Source: Lewinellaceae bacterium
GTDB taxonomy: Bacteria; Bacteroidota; Bacteroidia; Chitinophagales; Saprospiraceae
DNA: 64,000 nucleotides
Direction of reading: 5' to 3'
Assembly: GCA_020636255.1 (NCBI GenBank)
Contig: JACJYE010000006.1
Coordinates: 310,001-374,000 of the forward strand
A program made the translations under genes and the position numbers. This document shows, one piece after another, positions 6,799 to 16,667 of this stretch (the first letter of the stretch is position 1; the number at the start of each line of letters is the position of its first letter). Below the pieces are notes generated by a model that was not told the origin of the DNA, made no database searches, and was given only the letters and a program-made list of their open reading frames with translations.

Positions 6799-7948
6799 AA
6801 TACAAGGCAATAAGGGCGGCCAGGCCAGCCGAAAGGCCGAACAACAGGCCGGGGCCGAACCGATACCAGGCCAGCCCTGCCAGGGTGCTGGCCAGCAGGG
6901 CCGCTACGCTGCGCAGCGCCTCATAAGCGCCCACGGCAGTGGCCATCTCCGATGCTGGCGTCAGATGCCCGATCCAGGCTTTCGCTATGCCTTCAGATAA
7001 GGCGGCATAAATGCCGTAAAGGAAGAATAACAGGCCGAACTGCCACCACTGCGACGACACCGCAAAACCGCCGTATACGACGGCAAAGGCCAGCAGCCCG
7101 CTTACCAGTGCCGCCTTCACGCCCCAGCGGTCTCCAAGCCATCCCGCCGGCAAAGCCGCCAGGGCGTAAACGAGGTTGTAAAAGATGTAAAAGCCGATAA
7201 GGGCCGTATCGCTCACCCCATGGTGCTTGAGCAACATGAGCAGGAACAGGTCCGAACTGTTCACCAGCGCAAAAGCCAGCAGCCCGCCCAGCAACCTCCG
7301 GTACGCGCGCCCGCTCTGACGGATGTACACCAGGAAGCTGAAAAAGCCCGGGCGAGGCGCCGGGGTGATGGCAGCGGGCTTGTCCCGGACAAATAGCGTA
7401 AGCGCGGCGGCGGCCAGCCCGGGCGCCACCGCCAGCAGGAACAGCGTGCGGTATTGCCCCGGGAACTGCCATAGATAAGCCAGCGCCAGCAGCGGCCCCA
7501 ACGCTGCTCCGAGGGTGTCCATGCCGCGGTGAAAACCGAACACCCGGGCGCGGGTGCCGGGCAGCGCCTCCGCCGACAGCAGGGCATCGCGCGCACCGGT
7601 GCGGATGCCCTTGCCGAGGCGGTCGGCTGCACGGGCGCCCAGCACCCACAGGGGCGCAGCCCATACGGCCATCAACGGCTTCGACAAGGCGCTGAGCAGA
7701 TAGCCCCATTGCACAAAAGGCGCCCGCCGGGCACTGCGGTCCGACAACTGCCCGAAATAGCCCTTGCTCAGCCCGGCAACCGCCTCGGCCAAGCCTTCCA
7801 GAATGCCGATCCCGATCACCGAAAAGCCTATGCTTTTCAGGTATAAAGGCATGGCCGGGTACAGCATCTCACTGGCCATATCGGTGAAGAGGCTCACCAG
7901 GCCCAGCAGCCATACGGTGCGGGTGAACATTTTACGGGAGACATGCAT
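6746..7948 (-). CDS. MFS transporter
   Basis: 400 residues with about 12 hydrophobic segments. The loop 2-3 signature GYFGQLSDRSARRAPFV is the MFS motif A (G-x-x-x-D-R-x-x-R-R), and a second Arg-rich loop GWLGDRWGVKAAL follows TM8. The N-terminus (MFTRTVWLLGLVSLFTDMAS) starts straight into TM1, so the ATG at 7930 is an alternative start. It is encoded 29 bp downstream of the amidohydrolase gene and is probably co-transcribed with it. The substrate is not evident. The FTDMASEMLYPAMPLYL start is often seen in MFS proteins annotated as drug or sugar-phosphate efflux. Confidence 0.88.
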   Translation of the reverse strand: MHVSRKMFTRTVWLLGLVSLFTDMASEMLYPAMPLYLKSIGFSVIGIGILEGLAEAVAGLSKGYFGQLSDRSARRAPFVQWGYLLSALSKPLMAVWAAPLWVLGARAADRLGKGIRTGARDALLSAEALPGTRARVFGFHRGMDTLGAALGPLLALAYLWQFPGQYRTLFLLAVAPGLAAAALTLFVRDKPAAITPAPRPGFFSFLVYIRQSGRAYRRLLGGLLAFALVNSSDLFLLMLLKHHGVSDTALIGFYIFYNLVYALAALPAGWLGDRWGVKAALVSGLLAFAVVYGGFAVSSQWWQFGLLFFLYGIYAALSEGIAKAWIGHLTPASEMATAVGAYEALRSVAALLASTLAGLAWYRFGPGLLFGLSAGLAALIALYFILKVRAFGPPAGGNQK

Positions 7949-7977
7949 CAGTCAGGTATTGCGGCCGGTGTTGGCCA

Positions 7978-9237
7978 TTATCTGATTATCGTACCGTCTT
8001 TCATCACCAGGGCCACCTTGCGCAGGCTGGAGACATCCTGCAAAGGGTCTCCTTCCACCGCAATGATATCGGCCAGGAAGCCCGCCTGCAGGCGCCCCAG
8101 GCCCGACAGCCCGAACACTTCGGCATTGACGGAAGTAACCGAACGCAGGACGGCCAGCGGCTCCATGCCGTATTCTACCATCAGTTCCAGCTCCCGTGCG
8201 TTCTCGCCATGGGCAAACACCCCGACATCGCCACCGGCGATGATCGTCACCCCGGAGGCCAGGGCCAGCCGGAAGGATTCTCTTTTTTGCTTTACCCTCG
8301 GCGGCTCCGAAGCGGGGTTGCCGTCCCAGCCCTGGTAGCGGGCGATGGCGTCGGAAGCAGCGAGGGTCGGGCAAAGCGCCACGCCTTTTTCTTTCATGAG
8401 CCGAAACACCTCTGCTGTGCCGCCATCGCCATGCTCGATCGTGCTGACGCCTGCCATGCAGGCCCGTCGCATGCCTTCGGCCGTGCCTGCATGAGCGGCC
8501 ACCACCCTGCCGCTGCTGGCCGCAGTACGCACCATCAGCTCCAGCTCTTCCTGTGAAAAGGTAGGCATCGCCTCGCCGCCCGGCCCCCAGCGGTAATCGG
8601 CGTACACTTTGATAAGATCCACGCCCTTGCCGATCTGGCCGCGCACCACGCGGATGATGTCGGCTCCATCGGCCTCTTCAGCCCCCAGGGGCACCTCGAA
8701 ATCGGGCTTGAACCCCTTGGGGCCATAGCTGCCCGTGGCCACGATGGCCCTGCCCGAAACCAGCAGCCGCGGCCCTTCGATAATGCCTTGCCCGATGGCC
8801 TGTTTTATCGCCACATCGGCATAACCGGCGCCCTCGGTGCCCAGGTCCCGCACGGTGGTAAAACCCGCCCGAAGTTCCATGCCCGCCTGCACCCCTCCCC
8901 TAATGGCGCGCAGCTCATTGGATTCTTTCAATACCTGGTCGTTCCAGGGCATCTGGCCGTAGGGGTACAGCAGAAGATGCGCATGGCCCTCGATCATACC
9001 CGGCATAATGGTATGGCCGGGCAGGCTGATGGTTTCGGCGCCTTCTGGTACTTCGATAGCCCTTTCCGGGCCTGCGGCTACTATGCGGTTGCCCGACACC
9101 AGCACGGCCCAGCCTTCGTGCATCTCCAGCCCATCAAACAGGCGGCTGCCCCGCAGCAGGTACGACGGCTGTGCCAGTAGTGAACAGAGTGGCAGCACAA
9201 GGGCCGCAAAGGTTATGAAGGTGGGTAAACGGTTCAT
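7978..9237 (-). CDS. Secreted metal-dependent amidohydrolase (imidazolonepropionase/prolidase-like)
   Basis: 419 residues with an N-terminal signal peptide (about 22 residues, ending SLLAQ), so it is exported. The metal-binding HxH pair is H85/H87 in IEGHAHLLL. The bridging lysine lies in LIKVYADYRW, and further ligands are in VVAAHAGT, TIEHGDGG and the late aspartate in IIAGGDVGV. This is the composite-domain amidohydrolase superfamily, in the group of broad Xaa-Pro or N-acyl amino acid hydrolases. With the MFS gene directly downstream, uptake of a hydrolysis product is possible but unproven. Confidence 0.88.
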   Translation of the reverse strand: MNRLPTFITFAALVLPLCSLLAQPSYLLRGSRLFDGLEMHEGWAVLVSGNRIVAAGPERAIEVPEGAETISLPGHTIMPGMIEGHAHLLLYPYGQMPWNDQVLKESNELRAIRGGVQAGMELRAGFTTVRDLGTEGAGYADVAIKQAIGQGIIEGPRLLVSGRAIVATGSYGPKGFKPDFEVPLGAEEADGADIIRVVRGQIGKGVDLIKVYADYRWGPGGEAMPTFSQEELELMVRTAASSGRVVAAHAGTAEGMRRACMAGVSTIEHGDGGTAEVFRLMKEKGVALCPTLAASDAIARYQGWDGNPASEPPRVKQKRESFRLALASGVTIIAGGDVGVFAHGENARELELMVEYGMEPLAVLRSVTSVNAEVFGLSGLGRLQAGFLADIIAVEGDPLQDVSSLRKVALVMKDGTIIR

Positions 9238-9416
9238 CTTTATTGCGGTTGGGTGGTGGGTAAGTTAGGAAAATAGCGGCTGGCTTTTCAATTGTATTTC
9301 TCCGCCTGCACCCTGCGTACTATTTTTTGCACCATTAGGTGGAGCAAACGGCGGCGCTTCAGGGGCATTTTATCGGCATAATTATTGATTCAAACGAGCT
9401 CTAAAGCAATTGGACC

Positions 9417-12056
9417 ATGAGAACCTTTTACCTCACCTTTTTACTTTGCCTGGCCTCCGGCCTGTTTTTGGAAGCCTCGGCTCAGGTTTATGTAGATCAC
9501 GCCGCTACGGGCATGAACAACGGAACCTCCTGGGAGGATGCCTACACCAACCTCCAGAATGCACTCGCCAATGCAAACCCCGGCGATGAGATCCGGGCCG
9601 CACAGGGCACTTACCTGCCTGGAACAACGCCCGCCGCCACATTCCTGATCGACAAAAACCTTCACCTGCTTGGCGGTTACGATGCCAGTACAGGCGCCCG
9701 TGACCCGGAAATGTACGTAACCACCCTCTCCGGCGACCTGAACGGCGACGATGCAGAGGATGATCTCACGAATTTCAGATCCGATAATGCAAGAACGGTA
9801 GTCAGAATAGAGGCGGGGATCACAAATGCCACTTTAATAGACGGCTTTACCATTCGGGGTGGGCATGCGGGTGGCTCGGGCGCTGCCAATGAAAGTGGAG
9901 GTGGTGTATATGCTCTCGGCGCGCCTGTCATCCGAAACTGCAATTTCGAGCAAAACTATGCGCTGATGAGCGGCGGCGGGCTTTACCTGGGCGGAAGTGG
10001 CAGCGAGGGGGCACTTATCGAAAATTGTTTGTTTGAGAAAAACCGGGCGGATAAGCCTTTTGACGCCGGAGGTGGGCTGTATGTCGGTAATATTGAGGGG
10101 AATGGCGTTTCCGTGAGCGAGTGCCGGTTTATCGAAAATGAAGGAGGCCGGGGCGGCGGTTTGGCCTGTATAGATGCTAACCTGCAAGTGGCGAATTCAA
10201 CATTCATGGGAAATGTAAATGAGAGGCAGGGAGGAGGGCTTTGGTGCTGGCAAAATACCTCCAACCTTTCTCTGGAGGTGGATGGATGCACCTTTGAAGG
10301 CAACCAATCTTCTTTCGGTGGCGGGTTGTACTTTGTAAGTTCTGCTGGCGTACAAAATGATTCATTGATTGTTTCCAACTCTATATTTGTTGATAATACT
10401 GTTGTACCCAATTCTATAGGCTGGGACCAGGCAGGGGGAGCTATTAATACGGGGATTGGTGAGGGCTCATTCAATAATACTATTTTAATCGATAACTGCG
10501 GTTTTTACAATAACAGTTCCACTCAAAGCGGTGGAGGAATATCCAGTGGAATGCAAGGGGACTTGAACAATTATCAAATTACCAACAGTGTTTTTTCCGG
10601 TAACACGGCTGCTTATAACGGTAGTGGCTTTTCGGTGTTTCTGGGAGGGCTGAACAACCAGCTTGACATGCAGAGCTGTGCATTCAGTGAAAACGAAGCG
10701 CAATTAAGCGGAGGCGGGGCATTCGTTTTGGCGAATGAAATCGCCGGCCAGTCCAATGTAATGATAAATGGTTGCACCTTCTCGCAAAACACGTCTTCGG
10801 ATGGCAGTGGATTGTTAGTACAAAGTCGTGGCCAGAACATTGAAATTGAAGTTAAAAACTCTCAATTCCTGCAAAACACAGCTATGGATTACGCCGCTTC
10901 TGCTGCCGCTGATTTTTATGGGACTGGTGGAGGAACCGGGACTTTCACCGTCGACAGTTGCTACTTTGAGGGCAACTATTCCTATTGGAGTGGGGGCGTG
11001 GAAATGGGAACCGGATACAATGGTGGCGGCGATTTTGATTTCTATCTTTCCAACAGCACTTTTCTGGGCAATTCTTCCACGGAAGGGGGCGCAATCGGTA
11101 TATGGACCGACGACGGGGGAATGGCCAATTTTCACATTGAGAATTGTTGGCTGGATGGCAACACTTCAACTTTGAAAGCTGGTGGCATTGCAATTTACCC
11201 TAATACCCCAAACTTTCATGCGGCCATCAGCAGAACAGAGATCACCAACAACCAAAGCCCGGAAGGTGGCGCAATTTATATTTTTGAATCTCCGAACCCT
11301 ATACCTTTTTCCGAAGGCCCATCCTGTAAAATCGAAAACAGCCTGATCACGGGTAATACAAGCAACAACGCCGCCATTTCAGTAGATTCCATAAGAAACT
11401 TCCAGCTGATAAACTGTACGATTGCCGATAACAGCGGGGGGGGAATCGGAATAGCTGGCCAAAGCAGCCTCACCCTTCAAAACACCATCCTGTATAACCC
11501 CGGATTTGCCGAGTTTGTAGGCACTTCTGATGTTGCGGTTACCTCCAACGGCGGCAATCTGATTGGCGACGGCTCCCTGGCTGCCCATGCCCACTCTTCT
11601 TACGACCAGCAAAATACCGATCCCCTTTTTGCCGGTATGGACGATTTCCACCTCACCGAAAACAGCCCGGCGGTGGATGCCGGAGTAGACGCCGGCAACC
11701 TTTCCGATACCGACCTGGAGGGCAACAGCCGTGTGATCAACTGTGTAGATATAGGGGCCTATGAAAGCGAATTTACGGTGGCAATGGAATGTCTGACGGG
11801 TAGCCGGGAGGTAGTCGCAGGAGAGGTGAAACTATCCCCTAATCCGGCTACCGATTTTCTGAATATCCAGCTACCGGAAAATATTTCCCAAGCTGTTGAA
11901 TTTACCCTATTTGACACCCAGGGCAGACTCGTTTATCAGGAAGTAGCATCTCCCGGGCATGAAGCTATTAAGGTGGAAGGGCTGGCCCGGGGCCTTTACA
12001 TTGTAAAAGGAAGAGTAGGAAATGAAGTTTATGTGGGGAAGTTTGTGAAGGAATAA
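9417..12056 (+). CDS. Secreted right-handed beta-helix protein with T9SS sorting domain
   Basis: 879 residues. A signal peptide (about 22 residues, ending EASAQ) precedes VYVDHAATGMNNGTSWEDAY, the usual start of polymorphic-outer-membrane/parallel-beta-helix proteins. Residues about 110-720 are repeating strands with NCxF, GGGL and SGG motifs typical of a parallel beta-helix. A choice-of-anchor Q segment (NCVDIGAYES) follows near 775. The last 80 residues form a type A T9SS domain (LSPNPATDFLNIQLP ... GLYIVKG ... VGKFVKE). It should be secreted by the type IX system and attached to the cell surface. No catalytic residues can be assigned; adhesion or polysaccharide binding is possible. Confidence 0.9.
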   Translation: MRTFYLTFLLCLASGLFLEASAQVYVDHAATGMNNGTSWEDAYTNLQNALANANPGDEIRAAQGTYLPGTTPAATFLIDKNLHLLGGYDASTGARDPEMYVTTLSGDLNGDDAEDDLTNFRSDNARTVVRIEAGITNATLIDGFTIRGGHAGGSGAANESGGGVYALGAPVIRNCNFEQNYALMSGGGLYLGGSGSEGALIENCLFEKNRADKPFDAGGGLYVGNIEGNGVSVSECRFIENEGGRGGGLACIDANLQVANSTFMGNVNERQGGGLWCWQNTSNLSLEVDGCTFEGNQSSFGGGLYFVSSAGVQNDSLIVSNSIFVDNTVVPNSIGWDQAGGAINTGIGEGSFNNTILIDNCGFYNNSSTQSGGGISSGMQGDLNNYQITNSVFSGNTAAYNGSGFSVFLGGLNNQLDMQSCAFSENEAQLSGGGAFVLANEIAGQSNVMINGCTFSQNTSSDGSGLLVQSRGQNIEIEVKNSQFLQNTAMDYAASAAADFYGTGGGTGTFTVDSCYFEGNYSYWSGGVEMGTGYNGGGDFDFYLSNSTFLGNSSTEGGAIGIWTDDGGMANFHIENCWLDGNTSTLKAGGIAIYPNTPNFHAAISRTEITNNQSPEGGAIYIFESPNPIPFSEGPSCKIENSLITGNTSNNAAISVDSIRNFQLINCTIADNSGGGIGIAGQSSLTLQNTILYNPGFAEFVGTSDVAVTSNGGNLIGDGSLAAHAHSSYDQQNTDPLFAGMDDFHLTENSPAVDAGVDAGNLSDTDLEGNSRVINCVDIGAYESEFTVAMECLTGSREVVAGEVKLSPNPATDFLNIQLPENISQAVEFTLFDTQGRLVYQEVASPGHEAIKVEGLARGLYIVKGRVGNEVYVGKFVKE

Positions 12057-12067
12057 TTGATTTTGTT

Positions 12068-12100
12068 AGGAGGCAGGCACTTTGAAAGTGCCTGCCTCCT
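12068..12100 (+). terminator. Perfect stem-loop after the beta-helix gene
   Basis: AGGAGGCAGGCACTTT and AAAGTGCCTGCCTCCT form a 16-bp perfect stem closed by a single G, 11 bp after the stop codon at 12056. In practice the loop will open to 5 nt or more. No T-run follows, so it may be a weak terminator or an mRNA 3'-end stabiliser. Confidence 0.5.
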
Positions 12101-12169
12101 GTTGGATCACGAAGAAGATTTTATAGCGTTACAGGCCATAAAATCCAAAGGCAACAGGCCATCTTTTTA

Positions 12170-12177
12170 TATTTTTG
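12170..12177 (+). promoter_or_regulatory. -7 promoter box for the hybrid two-component gene
   Basis: TATTTTTG matches TAnnTTTG and lies 23 bp before the ATG at 12201. No clear TTTG at -33 is visible, so this is a tentative call. Confidence 0.35.
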
Positions 12178-12200
12178 ATAGATAGCCTAAACCCACTTCG

Positions 12201-15200
12201 ATGAAAAGCTTCCACATAGGCATATCTTTCAAAACTATACTTCTGTGCTTGCTATTGCCGGTTTTTGCTTTCTGCCAGGAAGTTATCTCCGCAGGGCGTC
12301 CTCTCGCAGACTACCGCAATGGCCAGGCCTTCCCCTTTTATGAAAAGAACCCACACTGGCTAATGTTTCAGGATAGCAAGGGATTTCTTTGGGGGTTCGA
12401 CCAAAGCAATCACCTGATCCGCTTCGATGGTAAGGAAGTGGAGGTTTTTTACAGTGACCCCAATGATTCGACCAAAGTGCAGTGCGTTTCGAAACCATAT
12501 TATTTTTTACAGGAGAAGGACGGCAAAATCTGGATATCACTCGAAGAGTGTGCTTTGGAACGCTTTGATCCGGAAACGGAAAGGTTTGAGCATTTCGCTG
12601 ATAAATTCCGGGATGCTGAAGGATTTACACCTGGATTTTTCGGTAATCTGTTTCGGACAAGGAGTGGAACTATTTTGGCAGGTGTACAAGCAGGTATGTA
12701 TGCGTATGTTGAAGAAGATGGACTATTCCATAAAATTGGAAAGGCTCATCAGAGGAAACCATTGTATGAAGATGAGCAGGGAAATATCGTTGTCGTGCAC
12801 ACACATGCTAGTTGGGGGTTTTTACAACAATTGGATCAAAATTGGTCGCCGGTGACAGGCGAGATCAAATTGCCAGGCCATCAGTACCCCGATATTGAAG
12901 AGGATGATTTGTTGGTAGCAGCTTACCCCATAAAACATCCATCGAAAAAATACCCCAGCGATCTCATCTTTATGGAGTTAGGCAATCTTTTTACCTATAA
13001 CCTTGCAACTAATGAGATTCGAAATCTAACGAGCTTGTTGAATAAAGGCGAATGGGCAAGCGGGCTTTACGCCGAGGGGAACACCATATTGGTTGGTACG
13101 ACAAATGGCAGAGTACTGCAGTTCCATCCCGAAGGAGAGCGATTTTCTGTATTCGTTGATATTCCGCAAAACAAAGAAGAAGCAGATCCCATCTTCCGGA
13201 TTTTCAGGACAAAGGAAGGTTTACTTTGGTTAATAGGAAAGTCCAGGACGTTCCAGGTTCAACCTCGTTCTTCCATATTCAGGATCAATACGTATCCGAA
13301 AGAACATGACATGAATCTTCTGGGTAGAAAAGATGAAATGCTTACGCTTAATGGGAAAGCCTACTTGTTGTCATCAGGCCGATTAGTACCCCTGCCTGAG
13401 AACCAGGGAGAAGAAAGCATCGAATTGGAATTGCCGATGAAGGATGTGGATGTTTTAAGGTCTTATGTAAATGATCGGGATACTACCGTTTGGTTCTTAT
13501 CGCAAGGGTACAGGCCTCAAACGCTATTTCAATTTGACCAAAAAGGAAGAAAGCTGATGGAATTCGTTCCAACCTGGGAAGGCAGGCAAAGTGGGAGCGT
13601 ACTTTCGGAAGTAACCATGGACAAAGAAGGCAATATCTGGTTAGCATACTGGAACCATATAGGAATATTGAATTTTAAAAAAGAGGGCCTAAGCGGGCAG
13701 ATCTTCTGGTTTGATCCGGACAGTAAGCTGCCCTTTGCAAAAGAATCCGCATTAAATACCAGTATTTTTTGTGACAGCCGGGGCCTTATCTGGGTGGGGC
13801 ATCATAATAAAGGCATAAGCTGTTATGATCCCGGAACAGGTGAAACGCACCGATATACGCATGACTGGCACGACAATGGCAGTATTAGCACTGATATTCA
13901 GATCAGTAACATTCAGGAAGATGCATGGGGCAATATCTGGGTAGGCACTGCCAACGGCCTGAATAAGTGGGATTCAAAAACCAAGGCCTTCCAAAAGATC
14001 ATCCAATCTAATCCTTCTTATTCCGAAAGGGTTCTTTCCGTGTTGATAGATGATCGGCAGAACATTTGGTTTACAGCTGAACAACACCTGGTTAAATACG
14101 AACAAGATAGCCACGCTTTTTATACCTATGGGAAAAAAGATGGCATCCCGGTTTCCCGGTTTTATAAATGGTGGACTTCAAAAGATAATACAGGCCGTTT
14201 TTTTTATTCCTCTCCCAACATTGATGATGGGGTATTTTACTTTCATCCGGACAGCGTCCAGGTCGACACCTTTGTGCCTGAGGCCGTTTTTAAAGATTTT
14301 CAAATTAAGAATGAATCCGTTAAAATTGGAGCATCAGACGGGCTGCTAACACAAAGCATCAACTTTACGGGCCGCATCACGCTGAAGCCCAGCCAGAATA
14401 TTTTTACGATCCGTTATGGTGCGATCGACTACCGGTTTCCTGACGAAAACCGTTATGCCGTCCGGCTGGATGGCTTTCAGAACGAATGGCAACAAGTCGG
14501 CAATAAACGGGACGCTACCTTTACCAACCTCGACCCCGGTACATACACCTTTCAGGTAAAGGTGCGCAATCATCATGGCTTTTGGAGTAAAACCCCGCGC
14601 AGCCTGAACATAGTTATTCTGCCCCCCTGGTACCGCACCTGGTGGGCATACACGATATGGGCAGCATTGGCCATGGGAACCATCTACAGCATCTACCGCT
14701 TCCAGCTCAACCGCCGGCTCGCACATACCGAAGCGCAACATTTCAAAGCCCTCGACCAGGCCAAAACCCGCCTCTACACCAACATCACCCACGAGTTCCG
14801 CACTCCCCTAACCATCATTCTCGGCATGGCGGAACAGGTTAAAAAAGACCCCGGCAACTGGTTCAACGAGGGGTTGAACCTCATCCGCCGCAATGGCAAA
14901 CAACTGCTCAACCTCGTCAATCAACTCCTCGACCTGTCTAAACTCGAATCAGGCCATCTGCCGTTAAACCTCGTGCAGGCCGATGTGGTCAGCTACCTGC
15001 ACTATCTCACCGAGTCTTTCCATTCCTATGCCGACAGCAAGGATATTCGCCTTCACTTCAGGCCCGACATTCCCGAACTGGTAATGGACCACGACCAGGA
15101 TAAGCTGCACGACATCCTGTCCAACCTTTTATCCAATGCGATCAAATTCACTCCGGCCGGAGGAGATGTGTACGTGGATGTGCGCACAACGAATAACCGG

Positions 15201-16334
15201 CCTGGCAAAGAGGCCGGCGAAGCGTTATTATCAGAGATCCTCCTCCAGGTGAGTGATACCGGTGAAGGTATAACCGCTGAACACCTGCCCCATATCTTCG
15301 ACCGTTTCTACCAGGCCGATGATTCCTCCACCCGCCGCGGAGAAGGCACAGGTATTGGGTTGGCGCTGACAAGAGAACTGGCCCGGGCAATGGGTGGCCG
15401 GATCGATGTGGAAAGTGAACCCGGGAAAGGAACGAGGTTCAGTATCTGGCTGCCCGTGGCCCATAAAGCACCTCAAACGCCGGCTGACAGGCCAGAAGGC
15501 GTGGTTGAAACGCTTTCGGGGGCCGTTTTCGTAGAAGCCGGCAAAAGTGCTGAAGTATCTGACGTTGGCCCGAATGGCCGCTATACCGTATTGCTGGTCG
15601 AGGACAATCCCGACGTGGTGACTTACCTGTCCTCCGTATTGTCTCTCCAATTTAGGATATTAACCGCCCAGAACGGCCAGGAAGGCATAGAAAAGGCCCT
15701 GGAGCTTTCCCCCGATATCATCGTCAGTGATGTGATGATGCCCGTCAAGGATGGTTTCGAATTGTGCCGGGAACTCAAGACGGATGAACGCACCAGCCAT
15801 ATCCCGATTGTATTGCTTACCGCTAAAGCAGATCAACATTCCAGGGTCGAAGGGTTGGCCTATGGTGCTGACGCTTATCTTGCTAAGCCTTTCCACCGGG
15901 AAGAACTGCTCGTCAGGCTGGAAAAACTGATCGAATTGCGCCGCCGTTTGCAGGAGCGTTTTCGACAACCAGGCAAGCTGTTGTCCATACTCGAAACCCG
16001 TTCCCAAAATGTGGACGAGCTGTTCCTGCAAAAAGTAATGCGCATCATTGAAGCACAGATGGGCGATGAAAACTTCGGCATGCCTCAACTGTGCAAAGAA
16101 CTGAATATGAGCCGAACCAACCTTTTTAGGAAGCTGAAGGCCCTGACCGGCAAATCTGCCACCTTGCTCATCCGCTCTCTTCGGCTGGAAAAGGCCAGGC
16201 GGCTACTGGAAACCTCGGAGATGAATGTGACAGAAGCCACTTTTGCTGTGGGGTTCAACAGCCCCAATTATTTCGCGAGGGTGTTCAGGGAGGAGTTCGG
16301 CATAGCGCCGAGCGAGGTTAGGAAATCCTCTTAA
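12201..16334 (+). CDS. Hybrid two-component system sensor/regulator (HTCS) with AraC output
   Basis: 1377 residues combining all steps of a signalling chain. A signal peptide (1-25) leads to a periplasmic two-component-type propeller (about 30-720, with repeats such as DKEGNIWLAYWN and DAWGNIWVGTANGL), a Y_Y_Y domain (about 735-805) and one TM segment near 810-835. The cytoplasmic part has a HisKA domain with H864 in ITHEFRTPL, an HATPase domain with NLLSNAIKFT and GTGIGLAL, a receiver domain with D1177 in VSDVMMP, and an AraC-type DNA-binding domain (about 1275-1377). HTCS proteins usually sense glycan fragments and control neighbouring utilisation genes. No susC/susD genes are in the window, so its target is unknown. 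Confidence 0.95.
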   Translation: MKSFHIGISFKTILLCLLLPVFAFCQEVISAGRPLADYRNGQAFPFYEKNPHWLMFQDSKGFLWGFDQSNHLIRFDGKEVEVFYSDPNDSTKVQCVSKPYYFLQEKDGKIWISLEECALERFDPETERFEHFADKFRDAEGFTPGFFGNLFRTRSGTILAGVQAGMYAYVEEDGLFHKIGKAHQRKPLYEDEQGNIVVVHTHASWGFLQQLDQNWSPVTGEIKLPGHQYPDIEEDDLLVAAYPIKHPSKKYPSDLIFMELGNLFTYNLATNEIRNLTSLLNKGEWASGLYAEGNTILVGTTNGRVLQFHPEGERFSVFVDIPQNKEEADPIFRIFRTKEGLLWLIGKSRTFQVQPRSSIFRINTYPKEHDMNLLGRKDEMLTLNGKAYLLSSGRLVPLPENQGEESIELELPMKDVDVLRSYVNDRDTTVWFLSQGYRPQTLFQFDQKGRKLMEFVPTWEGRQSGSVLSEVTMDKEGNIWLAYWNHIGILNFKKEGLSGQIFWFDPDSKLPFAKESALNTSIFCDSRGLIWVGHHNKGISCYDPGTGETHRYTHDWHDNGSISTDIQISNIQEDAWGNIWVGTANGLNKWDSKTKAFQKIIQSNPSYSERVLSVLIDDRQNIWFTAEQHLVKYEQDSHAFYTYGKKDGIPVSRFYKWWTSKDNTGRFFYSSPNIDDGVFYFHPDSVQVDTFVPEAVFKDFQIKNESVKIGASDGLLTQSINFTGRITLKPSQNIFTIRYGAIDYRFPDENRYAVRLDGFQNEWQQVGNKRDATFTNLDPGTYTFQVKVRNHHGFWSKTPRSLNIVILPPWYRTWWAYTIWAALAMGTIYSIYRFQLNRRLAHTEAQHFKALDQAKTRLYTNITHEFRTPLTIILGMAEQVKKDPGNWFNEGLNLIRRNGKQLLNLVNQLLDLSKLESGHLPLNLVQADVVSYLHYLTESFHSYADSKDIRLHFRPDIPELVMDHDQDKLHDILSNLLSNAIKFTPAGGDVYVDVRTTNNRPGKEAGEALLSEILLQVSDTGEGITAEHLPHIFDRFYQADDSSTRRGEGTGIGLALTRELARAMGGRIDVESEPGKGTRFSIWLPVAHKAPQTPADRPEGVVETLSGAVFVEAGKSAEVSDVGPNGRYTVLLVEDNPDVVTYLSSVLSLQFRILTAQNGQEGIEKALELSPDIIVSDVMMPVKDGFELCRELKTDERTSHIPIVLLTAKADQHSRVEGLAYGADAYLAKPFHREELLVRLEKLIELRRRLQERFRQPGKLLSILETRSQNVDELFLQKVMRIIEAQMGDENFGMPQLCKELNMSRTNLFRKLKALTGKSATLLIRSLRLEKARRLLETSEMNVTEATFAVGFNSPNYFARVFREEFGIAPSEVRKSS

Positions 16335-16667
16335 AAAAATTTCCTGGATCTCCTCCTCTAAAAACCTATGCTCAAAAGGGGCCTCTTCCAGAGAGCCGCC
16401 ATAAGGCTGTTGGTTGATAAGGAGTCTGTATAAGGGAAACCTGCAGAATAATTAACCGTAGAAGACTCGAAGAATTGTTTATAAACTCTGCGTTTACGTT
16501 TCAATATTTGCCGGGACAACTCTGGCTTACTTCTAAGACAGCCCCGGACAAAAAAAGTAAACGCCGTATCAGCGAAGAAGAGGCATTTTTAGCCCAAAGG
16601 GTAGCCTCCAAACAAGCTCTTAAACACGGCAGGCTCCGCCACGACGGCATTTTGAGCGATGCCCTTC
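16335..16667. other. Intergenic region with repeat remnants
   Basis: It lies between the HTCS stop and the convergent membrane-protein gene. It holds a truncated copy of the palindromic element at 16557-16623. Directly before that, 16529-16545 reads ACTTCTAAGACAGCCCC, which matches 14 of 17 bases of the right end of the 157-bp element at 4733-4889. Nothing else is recognisable. Confidence 0.5.
16557..16623 (+). repeat. Truncated copy of the 167-bp palindromic element
   Basis: Only the right part remains: GTATCA, TTTTTAGCCCAAAGGGTAGC and the terminal CCTCCAAACAAGCTCTTAA. It aligns with the right end of the copy at 32729-32896 and with the reverse complement of the copy at 3614-3780. The left half is missing. 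Confidence 0.65.
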